From Trichosporon coremiiforme (lineage: Eukaryota; Basidiomycota; Tremellomycetes; Trichosporonales; Trichosporonaceae): DNA of 64,000 bases. The stretch spans positions 1,196,801 to 1,260,800 of the forward strand of contig BCJJ01000004.1 in NCBI GenBank assembly GCA_039545355.1, in the 5' to 3' direction. The notes below the pieces were generated by a model. It did not search any database. It saw only the letters and a list, made by a program, of their open reading frames with translations, and was not told the DNA's origin. Made by a program: the position numbers and the translations under genes. The first letter of the stretch is position 1, and each line of letters begins with the position of its first letter. Shown here in pieces: positions 1-10,229 of this stretch.

Positions 1-2719
1 AACGTAAGCTGACAAGGAGAGGTATAACAAGCTGACAGAACAGTGGCAGCCACCAGCACTCGTACCTCCTCCGCCAGACTACGTCTCGGCGCCGCAGCCG
101 CGTAAGCTTGTAGGGTTTGGCTGCAGCTGACATGACAGCCCCCTCGCCTGCGAATGACCGCCCCGCGTTCGGGAGCAACAACCCCTTCGCACAGCAGATT
201 GGACAGCTGCCGGCGATTCCACCTCCACCTCCACGACGACCAGACGACGACACGCGGAATGTCCGTGCTTCGGCGCCGCCACCGAGCCCGGGCGTCGAGC
301 AGGCCGATCCGCTCGACGGCGTGCCCTTCTTCGGCCCGACGAACAAGGACGACCCGGACAATAAGCTCGCCGTCGCACTGCCGAATGCAGCTTCCAATTC
401 CAACAAGGAGGAGGAAGACTTTCAGCGCGCAATCCAGGAGAGCATGATGACTGCCAGCTTCCACTCCACAGGCAGTGTGGCCGCCGAGGACCTTCCCCCA
501 GCCGGCGAGAGGGAAGACGGACAGTGGGTTTGCCGCTGTGGATCGCGCTGACCCACCAGGCCGCTCGTTTATGTTACCCAGAAACACCCCCAAAGCACGG
601 TGCAGATGATTCAGGCGCTTGCTGCCATTCCGCAGCTGAGGCAGGTGCTTGCCGCCATCGACTGGAAGACCGACGATCCTACTGGAGACCTGCGGAAGTC
701 GGAGGGGCACGAGCTCGAGATCATCCAGGAGCTGTTCAAGCTGCAAGACACGGAGAAGGTGACGTACGACGTCATCGACCCGGCACTCGATCTGTTCCAG
801 CACAACTACACGAATCCGAACACACCCACCGTCTACGCCAACATTACGGGTGCGTGCTGCCCAGTGTTCACCACAATAAGCTGACATACAGGTGAATGGC
901 TCCCCGGTCTTCTTAAGGTACTGGGAGAGGTGGGGCGCAACCGCGAGCAGTTAATCGACTTCAAGAGCGATGTCATCAGCGACTGGCAGCACGGACCCGA
1001 CCAGTAGGCTGTTGGACCGTGTCGTAGCTGACGTCAGACTCATCGCCACATCATTACACATCAACCCAGACGAGCCGCACCCGTACGTGATGTTTGAGCG
1101 CGGGTACAACCAGCCGACAAATCTGCATGCCGCGCTCTCGAGTCTGATCTGGGGCACGACTCCGGGCGGAGGCGGTGGCGAGGGTGTAGAGGCGCTCGGC
1201 GACGTGCAGTTCGTGCACCTGCACCGCAGTCCTGGCTTCCCTGCCCCGCAGTGGGAGCTTGATGAGAGCATTGTCCTTGACAGATACTTGCACCACAACC
1301 GCAGATGGGTCACGCGCGTCCGCGCGGAGCAGAACTTCGCCGAGGCGGAGCTCGCACGTCTCAGGGAGAAGGTTGAGTCGCTGTCGAACTACAAGGTAGG
1401 TTTGGCTGCGTTGCGATTGCTAACCTGCCAGGGGAACAACATCTCAGACGCTATCCAGACGTAAGCTGCACAAATCGCTTGGCCAAGCTGACATCAGACT
1501 CGTGAAGCACATGACCAACAGTCCTTCCTCGGAGTCGGTGCAGGAGGAGTCAAGATCAGAGCTGAAGGCGAAGGTATGCTGTAAGGTTTTGCCGAGCTGA
1601 CCGTACAGCTGGAGAAAATCGCGGAGAAGCTGCATGAGAAGACTGCAAAGCTCCAGGAAGAGATTAAGGAGAAAGAGAAGCAGACATCTGGCGCTCTGTT
1701 CGGGACTGATGACCCGGAGAAGACGCAGCATAAAGTAAGCTGCGCGAACGCGATTCTTGAAGCTGACAATCAGTACCTCCTCCGCGCTGTGATGTGGCAC
1801 GACGGCTTCCTGACGCCCGGGAAGCACCTCTACTCCTACATCAAGGAGGGAGACCAGTGGTGGAAAGTTGAAGACACTGAGGCTACAAAGGTAAGCATGT
1901 AGTCCGCGATCCCTAGCTGACGGTCAGGTTACGTGGGAGGAAATTTCGTCCGACTCCACTGGCCAGTTCACCGACGGTGGGCCATACCTGCTCATCTACT
2001 CGCGTGACGGCCTGCGACCAGCACCACCGCCGCGATCGCCGGAGGCGCCGCGGAACGTCGGTGTGTGGGGCGGTATGGATGGCTCGGGAGTGCACCCCTC
2101 GGACTGGAGCTCCTCGAATCTGATTGACATCGACGAGGACAGCGAGTGTCGGCAGACGCCATTGGAGCCCGAGCCCGAAACCCTCAAGGATGACATGGTC
2201 GCCCCGGGCACTACCATCACTGCGGTGCCGGTGCGTTCGCGCCGGAATACGCTGGACAGTGAGGCGTTGTCTCGTGAGACGACCCGTGAGGAGAGGCGCG
2301 AGGGCGACAAGCGTCCGAGCACCATCTCGTATGCTCCTCCTAGCCCTGTCGCCCCGTCCCGCCAGGCGACGCAAGAATCGGCTGTGCTCAGTCCGCCGTC
2401 GCGCAAGTCGAGCCTCAGTGGCGGTGTCCTCAGCCCGTCCGCGCGTAAGGCGATTCTGAGCCCAAGTGCCTCACGGAAGTCGACGCTGGAGTCTACTCGC
2501 AGCCCGTCACGTAAGGCGTCAACGGGGCGAGAGGGCACTCCGAGCCGCAAGACGTCGATGTCCGTGGATAAGAGCGGCGGCGTACTCAGCCCTTCGCGGA
2601 AGAACACGCACGACAGCGTCAAGAGCGTCAAGAGCCCGTCACGCCAGGGCACTGGCGACACGGATGCGACGAGCCGGGACAAGAAGAGGGAACCGGACGG
2701 AGACCTGATCATAGATTAA
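1..2719 (+). CDS. USP25/28-like ubiquitin-peptidase-fold protein, probably catalytically dead; 5' end outside the window
   Basis: The window opens inside this gene: introns at about 4-38 and 101-138 flank an exon that reads in frame, so the start lies upstream. Splicing about eight short introns gives a Pro-rich N-terminus with a GSNNPFAQQ motif, a UIM-like stretch (EEEDFQRAIQESMM, about 400-450), then a USP-type domain. Its beginning (VYVTQKHPQSTVQMIQALAA, about 570-635) aligns with the Cys box of USP25/28, but the position of the catalytic Cys appears to be Gln. The end (1770-2000: YLLRAVMWHDG, GKHLYSYIK, WWKVED, PYLLIYSRD) matches the His/Asp box, with both His and Asp apparently kept. The tail (2380-2700) is disordered with repeated S-P-S-R-K units. 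USPs cleave ubiquitin; this one may only bind it. Fold assignment is fairly sure; loss of activity is inferred. Confidence 0.75.
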
Positions 2720-2817
2720 TGAGCAGCGAGTAGTACTATTCGACGAAGCCACTTCTGGACCTAGACTTGTGTACAATATTAGAAATGCATGGCTTCTCCT
2801 CGCGTCGAAGAAGCAGT

Positions 2818-3706
2818 CTATTGGATCATGATCATCCAGCACAGGACGAAGAAGAACAGAAACAGCGGGTACACTGCCAGCAGTGTCCGCGAGTCTGGGA
2901 GGCCAGTTCCATTGAAGAAGTTCATCGACGCTGCGTGTCAGCTGGTCCCACAATATCGGAAGCTTGACTTACCCCACACACTCCAGCCGAAGCAGACAAG
3001 TGACACCGGCACGCGCACGAAGAGGTTGTGCAGCAGCAGCGCAACGATCGACGCAAGCAGTAGCGGCGCGAGTGCATATCCGAGCACACACAGCGACTGG
3101 AAGAAGGACACCTTGCCACCCAGCAGCTTCGAGTTGATAGTGACGACGACGGATCCAATGGTGACAAGCGAGATGACAAGGGAGAAGACCTGCATGGACT
3201 GTTCTTTCGGTGACTGATGTCAGTTGCAGCGCTTGTATTCCTAACCCACGTCAAGGCTCAGCGTGATGGCGAGCGAGAGGCAGATGACGAGCGGCCCCCA
3301 GAGGTCCCAGTCACGCAGTGCCTGTTGGCTTCCTCCCTTTGGCGGATAGAGGACCTGGAGGAGCTTGGCGTAGATGCTGCGCAGATCGCGCATCTGAAGT
3401 CAGCTTGCTGTGTACCGCGCTACAGCTACGCACGATGGTGGTGCTGACGGGCTCGTCGAGCGTGCTCTCTCCAGTGTACCGCGTCTCAAGACGGACACCT
3501 CCCCACGTCTCGTTCGTCGTCCGCGGCGCCGAGCCTATCCGTCCCGAGACCGCAGGTGACGGCGCAGGTGCAGGCTCGACCGGCTGCGGCGCGAACGAGA
3601 GCGCGTCGAGGTCATCGTCGTCCGGCTGGCTGTTTGTCAGTTACGAGAGAGACGGTTAAACGGACATAGTCTGCGGGTCAGAGGCGACGGGCGCGTAGGA
3701 CGACAT
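2818..3706 (-). CDS. YIP4: Yip1-domain Golgi membrane protein, YIPF6/Yip4 type
   Basis: Five exons. The start is the ATG at 3706 (MSSYAPVASDPQTMS). After a Pro/Ala-rich linker comes the family hallmark region MRDLRSIYAKLLQVLYP followed by RDWDLWGPLVICLSLAI, then NSKLLGGKVSFFQSLCVLGY, which is nearly diagnostic of YIPF6. The last exon reads DSRTLLAVYPLFLFFFVLCW, so several transmembrane helices span the C-terminal half. Family members act with Rab GTPases in ER-Golgi and Golgi transport. The gene is divergent from SLA2 with about 260 bp between the two starts, so the pair may share a promoter. The order of exons and the ends are well supported; the exact first exon-intron boundary is less so. 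Confidence 0.88.
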
Positions 3707-3968
3707 GCTGCTCCTTTTTGTGATGGCGAAGAGCGACGTCAGGACACCTCGTCACTGTCATGTTCGGGCTGGGTGGACGTCGGACGTGGAGGTCGTTTAG
3801 GCACGCCCCTGTGCCACTGCACCGCCGCCGATTACGCGCGCCTATCGTCCGCCTATCCCCCCAACCCACGTCATAGGGAGGCCCGACCCACCGGTCATCC
3901 CCCGAATCAACGATACCTACGCATCGCTTCATTATCGATACCGCTCGTTCCCGACTCTAGCTCACACC

Positions 3969-6900
3969 ATGGCCAGCATGTGAGTACGCCGGATTATAGC
4001 TGAGATACGTGTCATCGGCAGCTGACGGACAGGTTCGGCCGTGGCCGCAACGCCCAGGACTATGATGACGGGCCGGGATATCGCCCCCATGGCCCGGGCC
4101 ATCAGCCAACCCGGCCAGTCGACAAGGAAAAGACGGAGGCCGAGCTCAGTCTGAACATCAAGAAGGCTACGAGTCCGGAGGAGACTGCACCCAGTACGTC
4201 CAGCTACGAGGACCGAAGACACAAGCTGACCCCCGACAGAGCAGAAGCACGTTCGAAGTGAGTGGGCGCAGCCCGAGACCGCGATGGCGATGCGCCGAGC
4301 GCATCTCGGCTGCGGATGCGGAATTTGCGAATCTAGAAGCTAACGACCAGAGTGCATTGTCTACACTTGGGACTACCACTCGTCGCTGTCTGTGTGGAAC
4401 GGACTGCGCACCCAGCCCATCCTGACGGACGAGGTGCAGACGTTCAAGGCGCTCATCCTCGTGCACAAGCTGCTTCAAGAGGGTCACCCCGTCGTGAGTT
4501 TGCTCGCGTGAGGTGGGGGCATTGCTCGACTGCGAGATTCCTCCACCTCGCTCGGTCATGCCGACATTTGCCGATCACTGACGTCCAGACGCTCAAGGAG
4601 GCTCACGGCCAAACGGGATGGATTGAGACGTGCGGACGCACTGTCGGAGGCGACGGCGTCAAGGGCTACGGCGCCCTGATCCGCGCGTACACTGCGTTCC
4701 TGCTGTCCAAACTCCGCTTCCACCGCCACCACCCCGAGTTTAACGGACTCTTCGAGTACGAGGAGTACATCTCGCTCAAGAACATTGACGATCCGAACGA
4801 GGGATACGAGACGATCACCGACCTCATGGCGCTGCAGGACCAGATTGACTCCTTCCAGAAGCTCATCTTTGCCCACTTCCGCGGATCGAACAACAATGAG
4901 TGCCGCATCTCCGCCCTCGTCCCCCTCGTCAAGGAGAGCTTCGGCATTTACAAGTTCATCACGAGCATGATGCGCGCCATGTTCCGCCGCACCGACGCCC
5001 CCGACGCCCTCGTCCCCCTGCAGGACCGCTACAACCACCAGCACTACAACCTCCGCCGCTTCTACTACGAGTGCTCCAACCTCAAGTACCTCACGGGTCT
5101 GATTAACGTTCCGAAGCTTGGCCAGGAGCCGCCCAACCTTCGTATCTCCGGACCGGAAGACGGGCCCGAGATCCCGCAGCGACCACAGCGCAAGGAGACG
5201 CCGAAGGAGATTCCGCGGACAGACTCGCCGTCGGCGACGGCCGGCGAGATCGAGGAGCAGCGCCGCATGCTGGAGGAGTACGAGCGCAAGCAGAAGGCTC
5301 TTGTTGCGCAGCGTGAGGCTGAGGAGAAGAGGCAGGCGGACGAGAAGGCACGCCAGGAGGCTGAGTTCGCCGAGCTTCAGCGGCAACAGCAGGAGCGCGA
5401 GCGCCAGGCTCACGAGCAGCTCATGCGCGACCAGATGAACTCGCAGTGGGCGCAGCAAAACCAGCAGAGCGGCCTGCTCGAGCAGCTGCAGCGCGAGAAC
5501 CTTGCCGCGCGCGGACAGTATGAGCGTGACCAGATGATGCTGGAGCAGTACGAGAACCGCTGCAAGGCACTCGAGAACCAGCTGCAGATGACGACCAACA
5601 ACGTCTCGGCGCAGATGAACGCCAAGGACGAGCTCATCGCGCAGCTGCAGAAGCAGATCGAGGTCTGGAAGAACAAGTACGAGGCCCTTGCCAAGCTGTA
5701 CTCGCAGCTGCGTGGTGAGCACCTCGACCTGCTGAACAAGAGCAAGGGCTTCCAGCTCAAGGCCAACTCGGCGCAGGAAGCAATTGACAAGATGGAGCGC
5801 ATGGAGCGTGACGTCAAGGCCAAGAACCTCGAGCTGGCTGACATGATCCGCGAGCGCGACCGTGCCAGGTACGAGCTTGACCGCGCCAAGTCGTCCGCCA
5901 AGGAGGACCTGGACCGCGTCAAGCGTGAGCTGCGCTTCGCCAATGAGCGCGCCGAGGACTCGGCCCGCGACAAGAGCTCCGAGGTCTCGCACGTCATGTC
6001 CAAGTACAACAGGCAGATTGGCGAGCTCGAGGACTCGCTCCGCGGCAAGCAGGTGCAGATCGACGAGCTCCTCTCCAAACTCGACAGCAAGGAGGGCGAC
6101 CTCGCGCGCCAGCTCGACGAGAAGGAGCAGGAGCTCGCCATTATGCAGGAAGGCATGGACCAGACGCTCAAGGAGCTCGGCGACCTGCGCCTCGCCCAGG
6201 GCGAGACCTCGACGACGTTCGACGCCCAGGTCGACACCCTCATCCTCGACCACCGCAAGGAGCTCAATGCCATCATCGACTCGATTCTGCAGGCTTGCGT
6301 GCAGAAGGTTGATGACGCCATTTACGAGCTCGAGGCGCCGATGCAGACGGGCAACACGACCGCGACCCCGCAGTACACGCTGTCAATGATCGAGAAGGCC
6401 ATGACGAACGCGACCGAGTTTGCGACCACGTTCAACCTGTATCTGAACCGCAAGAGCGGCGGCGGCTATGTCGACGTCATCAAGTCGGCCAACGAGTTTG
6501 CCCAGGCTGTCTTCGAGACCCTGCTCGCGACCAAGGGCATCACGCGCCTGTCCGAGTCGGACGACGCCAGCGACAAGCTGGTCAAGGTCGCCAAGCTCGC
6601 GGGCGACGTCACGCAGCGCTTCTTCCTCAACCTGCAGTCGTACAAGCTCATCGGCGGCGGCAACAAGGAGGAGATTGCCCTTCGCAACAATGCCGAGACT
6701 CGCAATGCGCTGTCCAAGCTTACCGACGCCGTCGAGGCGACCATCCCCAAGTCCAAGCTCAAGCTGACTGGCGACCTCGGCGATCTCGTCAACCAGGAGA
6801 TGGAGAACGCGGCGCGCGCCATCTCCGCCGCGACCGAACGTCTCGCTGCCCTCCGTGCCCGGCCGAAGAGCAAGTTCGACATGCTCGACGTCAGTGTGCA

Positions 6901-7492
6901 CGACTCGATCCTGGACGCGACGCAGCAGATTGCGAATGCGATTGGTCGCCTCATCCAGGCCGCGACCGAGTCGCAGGAGGAGATTGTGCGAGAGGGCAAG
7001 GGCTCCAGCAGTGTGCAGCAGTTCTACAAGCGCAACAACCGCTGGACCGAGGGTCTCATCAGTGCCGCCAAGGCTGTGGCCTACGCCACGTCTCTGCTGA
7101 TCGAGAGCGCCGACGGCGTCATCTCCGGCACGCACAGCTTCGAGCAGCTGATTGTTGCAGCCAACGAGGTCGCGGCCACTACCGCGCAGCTCGTCGCCGC
7201 GTCTCGCGTCAAGGCGTCGCTCATGTCCAAGGCGCAGCAGAATCTCGAGGTCGCGTCCAAGGCGGTCACGGACGCGTGCAAGGCGCTCGTGAAGCAGGTC
7301 AAACTTATCAGCAACCAGAAGACGGACGACGAGGTCGTCGACTACAAGGCCATGCCGAGCCACGAGTTCAAGATCCGCGAGGTCGAGCAGCAGGTCGAGA
7401 TCCTCAAGCTCGAGAAGGACCTGGGCGCTGCGCGGAGGAGACTCGGCGAGATGCGCCGCGCAGGCTACCACGACGTGTCGGACGAGGAATAG
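3969..7492 (+). CDS. SLA2: Sla2/HIP1R endocytic clathrin-actin adaptor
   Basis: The start is the ATG at 3969 (MASM, then FGRGRNAQDYDD after the first intron). Four short introns crowd the first 600 bp; from about 4590 the gene is one long exon. An ANTH domain that binds PI(4,5)P2 is seen first (TSPEETAPKQKHVRKCIVYT, then DYHSSLSVWNGLR and the FEYEEYISL region). A long heptad-rich coiled coil follows (about 5230-6260, e.g. EEQRRMLEEYERKQK), and a C-terminal THATCH / I-LWEQ actin-binding module occupies 6240-7490 (DSILDATQQIANAIGRLI, then VKASLMSKAQQNLEVASKAV). Length, about 1,070 residues, is normal for HIP1R/Sla2. It links clathrin coats to actin at endocytic sites. No break or oddity is visible. 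Confidence 0.97.
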
Positions 7493-7778
7493 ACGTAGCG
7501 CATGCAGTGTCGAAGCCGGATTTCATAGTAAAAATATATGTATACCCTTGCACCTTGGACGCCATTTGCAGATCTCTGCGGTTCGCCATGTGAGCGCAGT
7601 CAAAGCCACGGGTGGAGGCAGCGATCGAATTCATGGAAGTGCGCAACATCCGGTTCCGGCGGGGTTCGGCCTCGTGCGCGCCAAGGGCCCAACAGCGGCC
7701 AGGTCCCGCGGAGTCACCGTGCGGACGACCTAAGGTCGGTTAAACGGGTCGAATCTGAATCACAACTGACCGTCATCC

Positions 7779-8863
7779 ATGTTCCACCTCGAAGTATGCG
7801 TGGACTCTCTGGACGGGGCCGTCGCGTAAGTTCACTCGTTTGGCGGCTGGGAACTAACGCATAGGGCCTCGCGACACCTGCGACCAGGCGATAGACTCGA
7901 GGTGTGCGCGAATCTGCTATCGAGTGAGTCCTTCCGGTCCTGCCGCGGCCCGTTCAGAGCAGGAAGCTAACCGAGTAGGCGGAGGCATCACGCCGAGCGT
8001 GGGCCTGATCCGCATGCTGCGCGAGCGATTTCCGTGGCTGAAACTGATGGTGAGTGCCGCAGCGAGTCCGGAGAGCGAGCTGCCCGCAGTGCGCAGGTCG
8101 ATGCAGATCGATTCGAGGACTATGCGGTCGATGCGCGTTGCTGGGGCGAGGGGTGCGAAGGTCGTGTGCAGAGCTAACTACAGATCATGATCCGGCCTCG
8201 CCCCGGGTCATTCGTGTACAGCGACAACGAGCTAGACGTCATGCTCGCCGACATCCTGGCCGCGAAGGACGAGGGAGCTTACGGCGTCGTCTTCGGGTGT
8301 CTGACCCAGGACGGCGAGGTGGACACGGCCGCGTGCGAGCGCCTAGTGCAGGCGGCCCGGCCGCTGGAGGGTGCGTGTTCCTCCATCCCACGCTTTCATA
8401 TCACTGATCAAGCTAACTAGCAGTAACGTACCACCGCGCCTTCGACGTGACCTCGGACTGGCGCCGGGCATGCGACGCCGTCGCCTCCGTGCCCGGCATC
8501 ACGCGCATCCTCACCTCGGGCCATGCGCGAACAGCTCTCGAGGGACTTGAGGAACTGGAGCAGCTCACGACCTACATCCGCCAGAAGGGGTACAAGCTCA
8601 AGCTCCTGCCCGGAAGTGGCATCAACCCCGCCTCCCTCGACGAGCTGTATCATCGGTACGGGCTGTTCAACGAGGCGCACCTCTCCTCCGGAGGGGCGGT
8701 CAAGCCGCCAATCGACCCCATGCTCGCGCGCGGCCACCTGCTCGGATTCGGTACGGGTGAGATGTGGCGTCTCGATCCGAACAAACTCGCCGGTGTACGC
8801 GGGATCGTTGACATGATCAATGAGCGCGACGAGGGCGCGTCGTATGCGCGGGGAGGACCATAG
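7779..8863 (+). CDS. CutC-family copper homeostasis protein
   Basis: Five exons with 35-80 nt introns. The start is the ATG at 7779 (MFHLEVCVDSLDGAVA), which is the conserved first strand of the CutC TIM barrel. Following exons give RLEVCANLL, GGITPSVGLIRMLRERFP, then MIRPRPGSFVYSDNELDVML and GVVFGCLTQDGEVD, the VTYHRAFDV block, TRILTSGHARTALEG and KLLPGSGINPASL, all classic CutC positions. About 250 residues, as expected. CutC proteins are linked to copper tolerance, though the biochemical activity is not settled. The gene converges on the RBM18-like gene with only about 80 bp between stop codons. Confidence 0.93.
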
Positions 8864-8942
8864 TAGAGTTAAGGGGGAGAGTAGAGAACTAGTGTACATT
8901 CTAGATGCCATGTTACATACACTTTCGGATTACAACATTCTG

Positions 8943-9742
8943 TTACATGGGTTTCGCGGGCAGAGCGGCGAGCCCTCTTGCCCGCTCACGTTCACGATCT
9001 GATGGCTCATAGCGCTCTGCACGCTCAGCAGGTTTTCGCGGAGACGGCGAGCGCGATCTCCGCTCCTCCTTCGCTACCGGACTCGATGCACCAGAGCCTG
9101 CGGCGTCTCCGCCCAGCAGCTCACGCTGAATCTCCGCCTCGAGTTTGTTGGCCGCATCCGCTGCCTCCGCAGCGGTGACTTGTCTCGGCGGAGACGGCGA
9201 GCGGCCCGGCCGTTTCTGCAGCTGGGCCAGTTTCGCTTCCATCGCTGCGATCTGCTGCGCGGCGCTGTAATCGTCAACTATCGACCGGAGAGTCCAGCTT
9301 ACCTCTGCGGCTTTTTCGATGTCTTCAGAAGCGACAGAGCTGTCGGTTTCGGCGCATCTATGCGGCGCACTTTTGGGCCGAGGAAGTCCTCTGCTGGCGC
9401 TGCGGAGGCATACGTGACGATGAGCTTCTTGCCGCGGAGTAGACGGTCGTGCAGCTTCACGAGCGCGTTGAGGGCGTCCTGGCTGTCAGTTACGGAGCGA
9501 CAGCAGCAACTCACGTCTTTGTTGGAGAACTCGACAAAGGCGTATCCTCTCGGCTTGCCCTTCTGCGGCCCGGCCCTGTGGTACATGACGTCGAGGCGCG
9601 TAATTTTGCCGTACTTGCCAAAGACCTGGAGGAGGGTGTACTCGTCCACGGTCTGTGAGAGGTTGCCGACGTACAGGCGGTCAGGCTTGCCGGCTGTCGG
9701 CGCCCTGCCGGCCTGGGAAGAGCTTGAGCTCGACGAGGCCAT
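8943..9742 (-). CDS. RBM18-like single-RRM RNA-binding protein
   Basis: The start is the ATG at 9742 (MASSSSSSSQAGRAPTAGK). One RRM is present: RNP2-like RLYVGNLSQTVDEY and RNP1-like KPRGYAFVEF; an intron near 9480-9520 splits the domain, followed by ALVKLHDRLLRGKKLIVTYA. The last exon (8943-9300) holds the helix AAQQIAAMEAKLAQLQ, as in metazoan RBM18, and then an Arg/Ser-Pro-rich tail (RRSRSPSPRKPAERAERY). The family is conserved but its RNA targets are poorly known; a splicing or mRNA-processing role is inferred from the RS-like tail. Assignment to RBM18 rests on the RRM plus the conserved EAKL helix. Confidence 0.82.
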
Positions 9743-10229
9743 TGTGGGATTGTTGTTGGGGAAGGAATTGGGGAGGTATGGGCGACGGCGTCACAATTCA
9801 GATGGGGCTGTTGCCACCATCAACATTTCAGCACCGTAATAGGAAACCGGCGGCCAGGCCGGCAAGGATTGCCAGGCGGAACGCTGGAGTGACGATCACC
9901 CCTCTTGAGGCCAAATAGAGATTTGCTTCCGCACCTAAATACGCCTTGGCGTGCATTGCGTGCCCCCGCGTTAGGCTGCTGCGCTAGGCTGCCCGCGTCC
10001 CCCATACATACCCTTCCCTGCATACCGGCCTGGAGGCTGCATGGCTGCATTTCGGTTACGACGACGGCGGCACGCAGGACCAGCCAGGACCAGTCACTGC
10101 CAGAATTAGGATCAAGCGCACGCTTCCGTCTTCATCGTCATCCAACCACTCTTCGCCGCCACCACAGCCTACACGCAGAGCCCGCAGACTTGACAGACTG
10201 CACCGTCCACCTCCGAACCGGCTCTCGCT
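9743..10229. other. Intergenic, divergent promoter region
   Basis: About 490 bp between the divergent RBM18-like and STT4 starts. It must hold both promoters. I see no RNA gene or clear repeat in it. Confidence 0.5.

Noticed and set aside
4556..6253. 565-codon open frame antisense to SLA2
   Set aside because: Shadow of the coiled-coil region; composition is that of reversed Glu/Lys/Gln codons.
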